Positions 1 through 11,600 of a stretch of DNA of 64,000 bases are shown one piece after another. Source of the stretch: Nannochloropsis oceanica (taxonomy: Eukaryota > Sar > Eustigmatophyceae > Eustigmatales > Monodopsidaceae); contig CP038111.1 in assembly GCA_004519485.1 (NCBI GenBank), positions 688,001 through 752,000 of the forward strand, written 5' to 3'. Each line of letters begins with the position of its first letter. The stretch's first letter is position 1. The notes beneath the pieces are model-generated. The model was given only the letters and a program-made list of their open reading frames with translations. It was not told the DNA's origin and ran no database searches. The position numbers and the translations under genes were made by a program.

Positions 1-683
1 TATTGGACATCGGCTTGTGTCAGCCTTAGCCATTCTATTTTTCCGGTAGGGACCTGGATCTGGAATCGGACACAGGCAGGGATTGTGGACCAACCCAGCC
101 TCCAACGCCGTTCTACCACATGTATGTCTCAACCAATGGAAATTAAGGGACGCTCGAGCCCGTGCATGCCCACAAGTTGATCTTTCGAACTGCCGTCGTT
201 CTTTGCCATAATTCTCTTCGAGAGGGAAAAGGAAGACACATGTTCATTTGAGATGGAAAGAAAATAGAACCAAAAGGGGGGGACACAGGGAGGTGTTATC
301 GATTGACTGATTACGGTTCGGCTGCTTTTCCTTATTCCTATCAAAGTTTTCGGCTTGCTATTGTGTTTCGTAACTACGAGATCAATACACGATCACACAC
401 ACACACAAACCTCAAGACACACACACATGAGAAACACACATTCAAAAAGCCACTCGCTTTCTTTCCCTCTCTTCCCAGGAGCTCTTCCGTCCTTCCCATT
501 TCTGTAATTGTGTGTGTCTTTCTCACCGAAGGCTGTTGATGTGAGGCTACCCCACATGCCCCCACCCCTTCCCTCCCTCTTTCTGGTCACATTCCTAACC
601 TCTATGATAGGTTTCAAAGACAGATGGAAGTTAAAAAGCGCCTTGGTCACTTGGTCACATGATATCCCTTGTTTCTCCTCACT
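1..683. other. Left-edge non-coding region
   Basis: No protein-like reading frame was found. It should hold the 3' UTR of the minus-strand lumenal protein gene that ends at 684. A CA-rich stretch lies near 391-445. Nothing else recognisable. Confidence 0.5.
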
Positions 684-1892
684 CTAGAAGTAAGTCAAAA
701 GCTCCGAGAAAGCATCGTCGAGCTTCTTGAGCTTCTTGTTGATTAACTTCAGCTTGGTATCCGACCGAGTGGTGCCCGGGCGCTGGCGAGCCGCCACTTC
801 TAACTCGTTCACATCCTGCAAGATAATGCGCACGATGCGGTCCGTCCCTCGCTGGGTGTCCTCGGAGAAGACAGTGTTGACCTTGTTCAGGCTGTCACGC
901 AGGGACGACACGTCCAACTCCTATTTTTCCAGATAGAGGTGGTGAGAGGCAGTACGTGGATTGGGACCATAAATGATAATGGTGATATATGGACATCCGT
1001 CGCATTTCATACTGTCTTGGAGAATCCTAAAGGCCCTCGTAATTCCCACTCTCTCAAAGTAGCCTGCCTCACACAAGCGGCAGAAGCAGAAGCGGATGCC
1101 GTGCTTCCCAATTAAAATATTTTGTGATAGACCGTAGACCCTCAAGACGTACCTTGCGCACGCGGTCGTACAAATCCGCCTGGGGATTCCCCGTGAAGTC
1201 GGCCTTGATGCTCGAGACGCCCGCCTGGTATTTTCGGATGGCCTTCAATTCGTCTTGGACATCGGAAGACTTGAGAATGTCTTGGTCAATCTCGGCATCG
1301 ACGGGTTTGATGACCTCGGGCAGTTTGTCCTTGTTCAAGAAGCCAGCGTTAGCGGGGAGGGAGGGGGAGAGGGTGGCAACCACGCCCAGAGCGCTGGCGA
1401 AGCCTGTGCAAGGAGAGGAGGGGAGGATTTAGAAGGTACACGGAATGTTGAGACGGCGGGCTTAGGGTAAAGAGAGGTGACAGACAAGGCACTGCAAATA
1501 AGCGGTGTCTATGTGCCCTTTCAAGGCCACACACGGCAGGAATGAAACGACCAAGGAAGGGCAAGGTCGTAGTTACCGATGATGGACGATGAAAAGCATG
1601 TTGACTTACCCAGAGTGCTCTTGACGAAGTCCCGGCGTTCTTGGCCCTGGCCAGCACGCATAGATACATCTATTATTTACGTAGATAGATGGGTGAGGCA
1701 GGTGGATGGTATAGGAGAGCCGCACAATCACGCACACAGTGACCGTGTGGGCGGGCTTGGACATGGTCGCTCTCCGCTGATAGATGATCTTCTAATTCGC
1801 TGCTTACCTCGGCCAGCAGGGACGGTGGGGGGCAGGAAAGCGACGGCAGGGGCCGCGCAGGCCAATGCCAAACCCAAGGAGACGACACGCAT
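684..1892 (-). CDS. Tat-type thylakoid-lumen protein, PsbQ/Psb31-like (4 exons, 210 aa)
   Basis: Exons, in order, are 1808-1892, 1610-1669, 1153-1403 and 684-920; all joins are GT-AG and in phase. The N-terminus MRVVSLGLALACAAPAVAF is a signal peptide with an ASAFAP-like site (A-V-A-F), the hallmark of import through the ER-derived outer membranes of secondary plastids. After the transit segment comes RRDFVKSTLGFASALGVVA followed by SLPANA, a twin-arginine lumenal signal with an A-x-A cleavage site. The mature part, about 145 aa, is predicted all-helical and Lys/Arg/Asp-rich, in keeping with the small extrinsic photosystem II proteins (PsbQ, Psb31), which are lumenal helical bundles of similar size. 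The family call rests on targeting, size and helical character, not on a diagnostic motif; it could be another lumenal protein. Introns are short and lack the GGGA/TCCC arms seen in other genes of the window. Confidence 0.75.
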
Positions 1893-2286
1893 ATTTGGTG
1901 GAGAAGGGTCTATGGAGTGGGATGGCCATGGGGAGAGAGAACGGTGAGAAGACAGCAAGGGCAACAAGCCAACGTGGAGGCTGCTTCGCTGGAGATAAGC
2001 AGGTCTGCTTGCAGACTCACGGCCGACCCCGCGTTCCAAGACACCGATCCTTCCCCTTCTTTTCCCAACAGGTGTTGGCGAGTGCGTTGCTTACGGCATT
2101 TGCTATTGGAAATGTCGGTAAATAGCTTGAATGTCTCATGGAAGGCAAAGAGACAATCGGTCGGACGGTCCGCAGCTAGGGCAACCAATCAGACACATCA
2201 TGTGCGCCGCGACGCGTCGCCTCGTCGCGTGTGACGTCGTGACAAAGTATAAACGTCGACGACTGACCCCCCCCTTGAGCGAAAGA
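1893..2286. promoter_or_regulatory. Divergent promoter region with CCAAT, CRE-like and TATA elements
   Basis: This 394-base gap separates two divergent start codons. Facing the hydrolase gene there is CCAAT at 2185-2189, a perfect palindrome GCGACGCGTCGC at 2209-2220, a CRE-like TGACGTC at 2232-2238, and TATAAA at 2248-2253, about 34 bases before the ATG at 2287. The order and spacing resemble a classical core promoter; that transcription factors bind here is inference. The gap could also serve the lumenal protein gene in the other direction. Confidence 0.5.
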
Positions 2287-4168
2287 ATGTTCCTCTTTTC
2301 TCACCGTCCCTTGCTGTCCAACACCACCCACACGACATGGCAAGCCATGGAAGACGACGAATGGCAGCAGCAGCTCTGGCACCAGCAGGAACATGCACAA
2401 GCGCTACCCCCTCTCCAAAGAGTCGAGCTCAAACCGCGCCCGGGCAGGCCAAAAGGGGAGCCCGCCCGGGCCGTAAGCCTGCTCGAGATACCGCGGCAAC
2501 GGCAGTTCCAAAAACCGCAAGGGGAGGGACAGAATAAAGAGCAGCGTAGCCATGAGGCCAAGAGAGAGGAGGGCATGGAGGAGGAGTTCGAGGAGGGAGG
2601 CGACGTAGAGGAAGGAGAAGAGGAAGTCGTGACGGTCTTTTTAATTCACGGAGGTACGCTTGCTCATTGCCTTCCTGTCGACTCACTCGTTGCATTATTT
2701 TTCACAATCTTCCTTCTCTACTCTTTCCGTCCCTCCCCCCTCGACACACCCCAGCCATGGCCACCTGGCGGCAATTCATGCGCCTCCTCCCCTCCCTCTC
2801 TCGGTACTTCCGCGTCGTCTGCTTCGATGCCTACGGGTGTGGTGAGAGCCCCAAGCCCGCTGGTGTGGATGGAAGTGCTTTTTCCACCGATGAATTGTTC
2901 GAGGATTTGAAAGAGGTCTACGATAGGTTCAAAGGCAAAGGGGGCAATATCCTGGTTGGACATTCTTTCGGTTCCTCCCAGGTGATGAGACTGGCTGAGT
3001 GCGTACAACAGAGAGAGGGAGGGCCTGGGCAGAGTCAGCACCAGCACCAGCACCAGCATCATCACCAGCCGCACCAGCCGTCTCAGTATGAGCATCACGC
3101 CGGAGCGCTAGTACGAGGAGCGATGCATCCTCCTTTTTCCTTCCCATCCTCCTCCTCCTCTATTCTAGGCCTGGTCCTCCTCGCTTCTGCGTATCATGTC
3201 CCTGATGGAGGGAATCCCATTTTTACCCTCCCTTTGCCTGTCCTCAACCTGATCAAGCCCATCATTTCCCAAGTCTTCAAGAGCAAGGCTATCGACGCCC
3301 ACGCTCCCTCAAGCGTATGGAAGGAGCAGGCGCGTGGGAACCAAGGTATCTAAGCAGTGGATGTGGGACAATAAATGATAATAACGTTATAATGGTTACC
3401 AAAAACGATGATAATAACAACATGTACAGAATGATGATTGGGAGCTTGTTAAAACAATGTAGTAATCAATAACCGATATTGAAATAAATCTGAAAGCGCT
3501 GACCAGACACACGCCACCCGACCTTCACACGCCCTCTCTCCCTCCCTCCCTCTTTCCAGGTAACCCGATGTACATCGTCAAGGCATTCTATCGCCATCTC
3601 CGCTGGGCCACCATTGAGACGATCCACTCTCTTGCTTGTCCCTGTGAAGTGGTGCACGGCGAAACGGACGGCATCATCCCCCTCTACCAGGGGAGGGCGC
3701 TTGCCGCCAATTTACTCAAAGCCAACTTTCACGTCTTCAGGTCGGGAGTTGCTTTCATCCCATCCCTCCCTCCCTCCTCTCGTGTCCTTTTTCTGCGGCA
3801 GCACTCGGTGGCATCGTCCCTTGTGTAATTGTTATGGTCGAAGAAAGTCATTCACCTTTGACCCCCCCCCCCTCCCCCCCTCCCTTCCTCCTCTTTTCAG
3901 GGAAACCGGCCACCAAGTGATGCAAGAGCGACCGGCAGAGACTGCAGCCTTGATCATAGCAGCTGCCACAAAGTGGTCGAGGGCGAGGAGGAGGGCGGGA
4001 GGGAAGGAGGGGAGGAGGAAGAGAACGATGTTAACGGGGAAGATGGTGGAGGAGGTGGAGATTTCCTTCCCTCAGCGCATTGCCAAGGAGGAAGAGGAGG
4101 ACGAGCAGGAGGAGGAGGAGCACGCGGAGGAAAGGGTTGAGAGAAGTGAAGGCGATAAGGTGACGTAG
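2287..4168 (+). CDS. ABHD8-like alpha/beta hydrolase (4 exons, 468 aa)
   Basis: Exons 2287-2653, 2755-3345, 3560-3740 and 3901-4168 join in phase. After a Gln/Glu-rich N-terminal region comes a beta-strand plus oxyanion-hole segment (VFLIHGA, ends of exons 1/2), DAYGCGESPKP, and a nucleophile elbow GHSFGS with Ser about residue 193. Exon 3 has NPMYIVKAFYRHLRWATIE and GETDGIIP (candidate acid Asp about 356). Exon 4 opens with RETGHQVMQE (candidate His about 384). This triad and the NPMY..AFYR..RWAT block are close to the ABHD8 branch of metazoan and protist hydrolases. Substrate unknown; lipid or ester hydrolysis is a family-level guess. A Gln/His-rich insert (about 3035-3110) follows the elbow and could be partly a retained intron. 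The C-terminal 60 residues are acidic low complexity. An alternative start is the ATG at 2347. Confidence 0.82.
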
Positions 4169-4467
4169 AAAAAACGGAAGGCGAAAAGAGAGAGCGAGAA
4201 AGTGCGGAGGGGGGAAAGGAGGAAGGCCAACGACTTTCACGATCGCCTCGAATATCGCTTCGACACAGGGGTGCGAAAGACAAATTTTGAATGTTTAAAA
4301 ATCAAACTATGTACAAATGCGCCAACAAAGCCCCACTCAGGCACAAAAGTTGAGATAAAAAGAAAGATCAGAAGCTTCTAGACCGGGAAACACTGTTGTA
4401 TGATGTATGTATCAAAACATTTTAATCGGGTACTTAACGTTGAGAGCGTCGCTTTTTCACCCTTGAG
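4169..4467. other. Convergent 3' intergenic region
   Basis: It separates the tail-to-tail hydrolase and methyltransferase genes. It must hold both 3' ends; no clear polyadenylation signal or other feature was recognised. Confidence 0.4.
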
Positions 4468-5640
4468 CTATCTACTCTCCTCCTCCACCTTCCCTTTTTC
4501 CCCTACTCTCTTCTCCAACTCGTATAAGAACTGCGTCACCATCGTCCCCTCTCTATGCATATATCCCATCCTCTCCTCCCCTATCTTTGTCACCACAAAC
4601 CACCCCTCCTCCTCCTCCTCCCCTCGTCCTCCATACCTCTGCCTCTGGGTCGCCAAGGTAAAGAACCTTAAGTCCCTCTCTTCACACCCAGGCACATGAT
4701 GCGCAAAACATACCAATGCGATCCCTCCTGGACGTAGCGTTTGAAAGAGGGAGCAAAGGAGATTCGAGTGTTGATCGTGAAGCCAGAGACACTCGCCTAC
4801 TAGGGCAACGTCATACGCAACAGGAACAGCAGTAACAGCAGCAGCTTCTTCGCCCTCCGTACTTTCGCCCTCTCTGTCTGCTTTGTCTGCTTCATCTTGA
4901 TTTCTTTTTCTCCTCTTTCCTTCTCCTTTATCCACATGCGATCGATCACCACCAGCCCTCATCAATCTTCCACAGTCACTCCCCCACAAATGACTTTGCA
5001 CCCCCACCCTGCTCTCCCCTTCACCTCCCCCCTCTTCCCGTCCCAGCCCCAACCACGGCTCGTTCCTCACATCCTTCAAACTCGTACGAATGGCGTCCAG
5101 CAGTCTTTGATCTGGGTAGTCTGTAATCATGGCAAACTCACACTCGTGCACCAACGCGATCAAAGAGGGCAAGGCACCAGCCGCGCCGAACTCAATGACA
5201 CGCTTTCCCTGGACCAGAGTAGGGTTAGAGTCCAGATACCGAGCCAGCATGACACTGCCATTCCAAACAGAATAGGCAAAAAGGCTACCGTTGGGGCCCG
5301 AGTCCTTGGCCAGGGTGACGTGCAAGCGCAGGGAAGGAGAGACCTCAATGAGATGGCTTTCTTGGTCTTGCTGAGAGGTGGAGGCCAAGACGAGAAGCGA
5401 CGCACGTTCCCGCATAGACTCCGCAAACAGCAAGGATAAGGCAGCATCGTCATTTCCTTTGTCAGTGGCATAGTCTAAAGGCTGTAGTGGAGGCGGTAGT
5501 GGAGTTGATCGCGTGTCTTCGGCCATGTACGCCTGTGTCTTGCTCAGTGGAGAGGGGGAAGGTGCTTGGTGAGTGTGAATGCCAGATCCGGGGCGAATTT
5601 CGGAGTAGACATCCTTGCAAGGCCTTTCATGACTCTGCAT
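4468..5640 (-). CDS. EFM7/NNT1-like protein methyltransferase (intronless, up to 390 aa)
   Basis: A single open exon. The core reads LHVTLAKDSGPNGSLFAYSVWNGSVMLARYLD, then the SAM-binding motif KRVIEFGAAGALPSLIAL, then TDYPD, which together are characteristic of the yeast Efm7 (formerly Nnt1) class of seven-beta-strand methyltransferases acting on elongation factor 1A. A later strand (YDVALVGECLWLHDQHSNLLCSLFQTLRPGGIALVCF) completes the Rossmann fold. An Arg/Gly/Glu-rich insertion of about 60 residues separates the TDYPD region from this strand, longer than in yeast. Start choice: the ATG at 5640, or an in-frame ATG at 5526 (MAEDTRST), which removes a poorly conserved Ser/Pro-rich leader. Methylation of eEF1A is inferred from family membership. 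It faces the YkgJ-like gene head to head. Confidence 0.8.
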   Translation of the reverse strand: MQSHERPCKDVYSEIRPGSGIHTHQAPSPSPLSKTQAYMAEDTRSTPLPPPLQPLDYATDKGNDDAALSLLFAESMRERASLLVLASTSQQDQESHLIEVSPSLRLHVTLAKDSGPNGSLFAYSVWNGSVMLARYLDSNPTLVQGKRVIEFGAAGALPSLIALVHECEFAMITDYPDQRLLDAIRTSLKDVRNEPWLGLGREEGGGEGESRVGVQSHLWGSDCGRLMRAGGDRSHVDKGEGKRRKRNQDEADKADREGESTEGEEAAAVTAVPVAYDVALVGECLWLHDQHSNLLCSLFQTLRPGGIALVCFAHHVPGCEERDLRFFTLATQRQRYGGRGEEEEEGWFVVTKIGEERMGYMHREGTMVTQFLYELEKRVGEKGKVEEESR

Positions 5641-5863
5641 TGGGTAGTCTCAACGCAAGTCATGGTAGGAGACAGTTAAGTGAGGCAAGATGGGGCAAAA
5701 TGAACCTCCTCTGGTGCCACCAAGCAACGCACGGCGAACGATGACACGTACACGATTGCAGATGAGGATAGATACAAACCCGCACTTAAAACAGTACCCC
5801 GTCAACTCACGTCCATTTTTCTCTGTAACTCCTGCTTCAGGTCGTCGCTGGTGCCACTTAGCC

Positions 5864-6640
5864 ATGGTACCAGCAAAGCTAGCTGTCCCTCGAAAATCAA
5901 GATGTGGGCGTCGTCACCTTCCCATTCTTTCTTCCTTCTCGTTATTCCTCCTTCTCATTGTCGTGGACGGCTGGCTCGTCCCCTTTACCTCTCCTATGAC
6001 AACGAGTAGAATATGTATCCACAGAAGCCCATCCCTTACAACCACCGCAACTGCACTCTTCTCCTCCCTCCTCCCTTCCATATCGCCCTCTGCTGGCCCG
6101 CCGGCCCCATGGTTTATAGATGGCGTCAAGTTCGAATGCACGGCTTGCGGGAAATGCTGTCGTGTCAAAGGCGACGTATGGCTGAGTCCCAGTGAAGTGG
6201 AAGGCGCCGCGCGCTTCCTTAAGCTAACCCCGGCTCAATTTTTAACTGAGTGGGGGGAGGAAGAGAAGCATAACTGGGTCCGTTTGAAGAGTCGAATTTT
6301 CCCGCCTGAGAAGGGGGGAGGGGAAGGGTGTGTATTCTTGGATGATGAGTCAAAGTGCTCGATATATGAGGCACGACCTTTACAATGTCGCACATATCCT
6401 TACTGGCCGAGGGTGATGCGGTCGAGGGAGGCATGGGAGGATGAGCGAGTGGTACCGGATGGGGAGGCAGGGGAGGAGGAGACGAGGGTGACAGGAAGGA
6501 GGAGGTGGGATCCGGTGGAGGGAGGATGTGAGGGGATTGAGAACCCTGATGCAGGCGTAGTAGACTTCAATATCGTGAGGCAGCAGCTCTTGATGCAGAT
6601 CGGGTACAACCGGGCCTTGCCGAGCGAGAGGAAGGCGTAA
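5864..6640 (+). CDS. YkgJ/UPF0153-type cysteine-cluster protein, possibly plastid-targeted (258 aa)
   Basis: A single exon. The N-terminus has a hydrophobic signal-like stretch (LPILSSFSLFLLLIVVDGW) followed by a Ser/Thr-rich region, so plastid import through the ER is possible. The folded part begins FECTACGKCCRVKG and continues with WLSPSEVEGAARFL, GCVFLDDESKCSIYEARPLQCRTYPYWP: the CxxCxxCC ... C ... C(S)IYxxRPxxCRxYP layout of the YkgJ family, a putative Zn/Fe-binding cysteine cluster. The last part (NPDAGVVDF..IVRQQLLMQIGYNRAL) is typical for algal members. Biochemical role is unknown in the family. The ATG at 5864 (GCCATGG context) was chosen because it starts just before the hydrophobic stretch; an in-frame upstream ATG exists at 5690. 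Confidence 0.8.
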   Translation: MVPAKLAVPRKSRCGRRHLPILSSFSLFLLLIVVDGWLVPFTSPMTTSRICIHRSPSLTTTATALFSSLLPSISPSAGPPAPWFIDGVKFECTACGKCCRVKGDVWLSPSEVEGAARFLKLTPAQFLTEWGEEEKHNWVRLKSRIFPPEKGGGEGCVFLDDESKCSIYEARPLQCRTYPYWPRVMRSREAWEDERVVPDGEAGEEETRVTGRRRWDPVEGGCEGIENPDAGVVDFNIVRQQLLMQIGYNRALPSERKA

Positions 6641-7161
6641 ATCATCATACTTGATGTAAATCATCACACTTGCTGTATGACACGAAGGACGAAGGTGATA
6701 AAGGGAGAAGGATATGAATCACCATTTCAACTGTGTGGATAAAAGGGGGAAGGGCGGAAAGAATTGACAATTGATTGAGAAAAAGAATGATTGAAAGCGA
6801 GGATGATGAAGGGTGTAGGAGACGCAAAACAGCAGACAAGGTGCCCTTTTTCTTTCGATTTGTTTTGTGTGAATTTTCCCTGTACATCCATATCTTCATC
6901 TTTTCAGGGAAACAAGCAAGCCCCTTGCCGGCGGAAGGATATGAACGAAAGAAAGCCCCCCCCCCCCCCCCACCCACACCCACCCTCCCCACCCACCCAC
7001 ACACACACATGCGGGATACACCCCAAGTCCCCGTCCGAACAAGGACACACTGACATCTTAACATGTATCCAAGCAGAGCGACGATCAAGACACTGATTGA
7101 CATCCTTTAAACATCATCCTATTCCTCCTTCCTTCACTCACTCCATTCCTCCCGTGGGCCT
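6641..7161. other. Convergent intergenic region with homopolymer tract
   Basis: It lies between the tail-to-tail YkgJ-like and TMEM220-like genes. It holds a run of about 15 C (6957-6971) followed by a C/A-rich repeat up to about 7010. No gene recognised. Confidence 0.5.
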
Positions 7162-8145
7162 TCACATCGCCTTCTTGCTCTTCCCATCCTTCACCCCCGC
7201 CACCGTCGACAAAGGATACAGCACCAACGAATACATCAAAATGATGCATGCCCCTCCGAACTCCCGCGCGAGCTCCATAGGCTCGTCTTTCATCTTAATA
7301 TTGCCGTCTTTCTGGATGACCATGCGCATTATCTAGAAGGAAGAAGCGAGGGTGGAAAGGGGGGGAGGGTGAGAGGGGGAAATAAGCACGCGGAGTGACT
7401 TTTTGTCAAGGCTAAGAAGATGGAAAGGTCTGAGTCAGAAGAGTCGACCGCGACCGACGACAGCGATCGATGACACGACGAGCTACTCATATAGAAGCCC
7501 TCCCCCAACCATGCCCCGGGGCACCGCAATACACCATCCGAGAAAGTAGCAACACGCATTCGGCACACAACAAATATCATGAAGATGTGGGCCCGAAGGC
7601 AGATTACGGGCATAATCCAGTCAGCCAAAACCAAATGTGGAGTATGTGGTAAAAAAGGAGGAGAAAGGGAAGGAGGGATGAAGGAATGGACTTAGGGATT
7701 GAAGATGGGAAAGTAAGACGTACATCGCCGTTCTTGTTTTTGTAATCCTGTTGCACTGTAGGAAAGTAGGAAATGATCCAGTACAGTGACATGAGGATTG
7801 CTACCGACCGCGCGGCTTTATCGAGGTGGGCGAAGGAGCCTGAGCGGACGTTGGCACCGACCAGTGCCATGAATGCCAAAAGAGAGGCAGAGGAGTAGTA
7901 GAGCACCCACACTGCGGGATCCGGGTCATTGAACTGATGAAGAAGGAAAAGTGAAATGGCATGGTGTCAGAAGTGTGTTACATGTGGGGCACGCGGGAGG
8001 GGGAAAGTAGAGGATTGTGTGTGTGCGTGTGACTAAGAAAAAAAAAGAATGGGGAGGGATGCAACATGAGTCTTACCTGGACGACCGTGCCCAAGATGAA
8101 CATGACAAGGAAGATAAAAGAGACGACACGCTTGATCATGTCCAT
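7162..8145 (-). CDS. TMEM220-like small membrane protein (3 exons, 149 aa)
   Basis: Exons 8077-8145, 7724-7933 and 7162-7332 join cleanly in phase (69 + 210 + 171 nt). The protein starts MDMIKRVVSFIFLVMFILGTVVQ and exon 2 continues FNDPDPAVWVLYYSSASLLAF. The VVQ-x-NDPD-x-x-VWV block at the first membrane segment is the signature of TMEM220. Four hydrophobic segments are visible: residues about 5-21, 30-50, 72-85 and 117-135. The last exon has REFGGACIILMYSLVLYPL, matching the family's C-terminal REx-SG helix. Function is unknown in all species. The introns have ordinary composition without GGGA/TCCC arms. The exons are too short to be found by ORF length alone; the call rests on the splice consensus plus the family motif. 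Confidence 0.8.
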
Positions 8146-8678
8146 GGTTGAATAGTGGTCTGTAGGTAGAGATGGGGGTATGGCACAATGTGTACGGATT
8201 TTTCAGGTAGGGGAGAGTGAGCCAGGGTCTCGAGGCAAGAGCAAAAATCCAAGCATGGGAAAAGGTGCCTTGCTGGATGACCTTCAGTTCTGCGTCTGTG
8301 ACTTATACTTGAACTCATAAGAGCCAGAACCTCTTGAGCACGAGGGAATGCATCAGAACCAAAGATCGAACAACGTGCTTGTTGTCCTTGTGTGCACGAG
8401 AAGCACCAAACAAGGAACACAAGTGAGCTACGTTCTACTGCTGTTTGCCTGCCTGGGCAGAGGGAGGTCCCTTGAGGTCGCCTCCTACCATACCCTTGTG
8501 ACGAGAATGAGTGACTCTGCCCGTATCATTTTAGGAACTGAATCACAGCAGCTCCCATCGCTGCTCGCACACAACTCGCCAAACGAAACGCCCAGCAACG
8601 ACCCCCAACGTGCCTCTGCCTGATCGTCATGCCTCTCCGCAACTCACAAACACAGCACCCACACACGTCCAAGGCACC
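8146..8678. promoter_or_regulatory. Divergent intergenic region between TMEM220-like and Rab GDI genes
   Basis: This 533-base gap must hold both 5' ends. No clear TATA box or other motif was recognised. The GDI start sits in a good context (CACCATGG). Confidence 0.35.
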
Positions 8679-11600
8679 ATGGCCGACACCACCGGCCACC
8701 CGCTTGATGGCGCCCACACGGAAATTGCTCCTCCCCCTCCTGCTTCGCCTGCGGTCAAGGAGGAGGAAGAGGGGCCCGCCGCGGCCCCTGCCGAGGAAGC
8801 TGGCCCGGACATGAGCTGGTTGCCCCCTGGGAAGAAGCCTTTGGCTGATGGCTTGTACGACGCGATTGTTATGGGGACAGGCTTGAAGGTATGCAGGTTG
8901 GGGGTGGTTGTAGGAGAGGGTGTGCAAGGAAGGAGGGCGGGAGGAAGCCGAGAGGCTGGACCGTGAGGGTAAGACTGATGAGGGAGGACCTTGCCGATAG
9001 AGAAGCCAGGACAGACTCCGATTGATGACAAAGATGAGAATAGATGAAGAGCAAGGGTGTGCCAGAGAGTCCGCCCCCCCCCGTCTTTTCTCTCCTCTCG
9101 CTTCACTCCTCCCCCATCTTCTCTCCACAGGAATGCATCATCTCGGGCCTCCTCTCGGTGATGGGCCTTAAAGTCCTCCACATCGACCGTAATGCCTACT
9201 ACGGGGGAGATTGCGCTTCCCTTAACCTTACGAACCTCTATGCGAAGTTCCGTCCAGAGGGTTCGCGAGAGCCTTCCGCTGCCTTAGGGAGCAACCGCGA
9301 CTACAACGTGGATCTGGTGCCCAAGTTCATCATGGCTTGTGGCAATCTCGTCAAGATCCTCCTTCACACCAAGGTGAGAAAGGGAGGGAGGCAGGGAGGG
9401 AAGAAGAAGGGAATGGCGGAGAAAAAGGACGAGTATCTCCGTACCCTTTTCTACGCACCCACCCCCACCCGTGATTTGTCTGCTCACACACCTACACGTA
9501 CTCATACTCACCCATGAGACGACATACTCCGACTTCATGCGCAGGTGACACGGTACCTGGAGTTTAAGAACGTGGATGGCAGCTACGTCTTCCGCCAGGG
9601 CAAGATCTACAAGGTAGGCTTCCCTATCTCCTTCCCTCCCTCCCTCCCTCCCTCCCTTAACTCCTTCAATTTCTCTATTTCGACCTTCTGCCCTCCTTCT
9701 CACACCCACCCCTCCTTCCCTCCCTCCCTACTTTTCGCCCAGGTCCCGGCCACCCTTGACGAGGCCCTGATGACGTCTCTGATTGGTCTATTTGAGAAAC
9801 GACGTTTCCGAAACTTTTTGTCTTACCTCGCCAAGTATGATGAAAAGGACCCCAACACCTTCGGAGGTAGGAAGGGAGGGAGGGAGGGAGGGAAGAGGGG
9901 GGATGATGAAAAGGACCCCAACACCTTCCGAGGTAGGAAAGGAGGGAGGGAGGGAAGAGGGGGGATGATGAAAAGGACCCCAACACCTTCGGAGGTAGGA
10001 AGGGAGGGAGGGAGGGAAGAGGGGGGATGATGAAAAGGACCCCAACACCTTCGGAGGTAGGGAGGGAGGGAGGGAGGGAAGAGGGGGGATTTCCGGTGGC
10101 ATTTCCTCTTGCACGTTCTAGATTTTCCTCAACTCAACACTCAGGGGCTTATGCCACACCTCTCCTACACCTTCTCGTGCCCCCCCTCCTTCCCTCCCTC
10201 CCTCCCTCCTTCTCTCCCTCCCTCCCCACCCAGGCTACGACTTGACCCGGATGACGATGCGGGGGTTATACGACAAGTACGGCCTGGACGAGGGCACTCG
10301 TACCTTCACTGGTAAATAAAGGGAGGGAGGGAGGGAGGGAGGGAGGGAGGGATGGATGGGGAGCATGAGAGATTTGGGGCTTGAAGGGTCTTTCCGTGGT
10401 GTTGATTTTCCCTTCCCTCCCTCCCTCCCTCCCTCCCTCCCCGTCCAGGGCACGCTATGGCGCTGCACCTGGACGACACCTACCTCGACCGGCCGGCCCT
10501 GGAGACGGTGAAAGCCATCCAGCTGTATGTCTACTCCCTGGAGCGGTACGGGAAGAGCCCCTATATCTACCCCATCTACGGCTTGGGAGGTAGGGAGGGA
10601 GGGAGGGAGGGCGGGAGGGAGGGACGGAGAGTGGGAGAAACGAAGGACGTGATTAAATCTGTCTCGATAGCTACACGCAAATAACGAAAGACACCCTAAG
10701 TCCCTCCCTCCCTCCTTCCCTTTTCTCCCTCCCTCCTTTTCTTCCTCCGTCTCTAGGTCTCCCCGAGGGTTTTTCACGCCTGTGCGCCATTAATGGAGGG
10801 ACCTTTATGCTGGACCACAGCGTGGACGAAATCCTCTACACGCCCGAGGTAGGGAGGGAGGGAGGGAGGGAAGGGAGCGAAGCAGGAAAGGAGGGAAGGG
10901 CAAATCTGCCATCCTATCCACCCGTATATATTTCAGGGTACAGAGTTCAATCCGCCCGTCCTCCCTCCCTCCCTCCCTTCCTCCCTCCCTCCCTCCCTCC
11001 CTCCCTAACTAGGGCATGGCAGAAGGCATCCGTCACGGTGACGAGGTGGCCAAGGCGAAGTACCTCATTGGGGATCCTTCCTACTTCCCAAAGGATAGGG
11101 TCAAGGTCACAGGACGGTAAGGGGGAAAGGAGGGAGGGAGGGAAAGAGGAAGAAGGTGGGATCCACTCTTCTTATGGCGTCTTTACACACACACACACAT
11201 ATATATATATATATTACATATATGTATATCCAGAGTCGTTCGCTCCATCATCCTCATGGACCATCCTGTCGCGAATACCAGGTAGATAAGGAGAGGGGGG
11301 TGACAAATTTAAGTTATCAAAAATGCGCGAAAAGGGGAGGAATGAAGGGAGGGAGGGAAGAAAGGATGAATGGGAAGGGGAAATTTACGGGCATTGCTCC
11401 CTCCGCATTTCTTCTCACGCATCCTCCCTCCCCTCCTCCCCTCCCCCCCTCCCTTCCTCCCTCCTCCCATCCCTCCAGCAACTCGGAATCGACCCAGATC
11501 ATCATCCCCGCCTCGGAGCTCAAGCGTCACCATGACGTTTACCTCGCGGTCGTCTCCTCCGCCCACATGGTGGCAGCGCAAGGTAAGGCTGTGATTAAAT

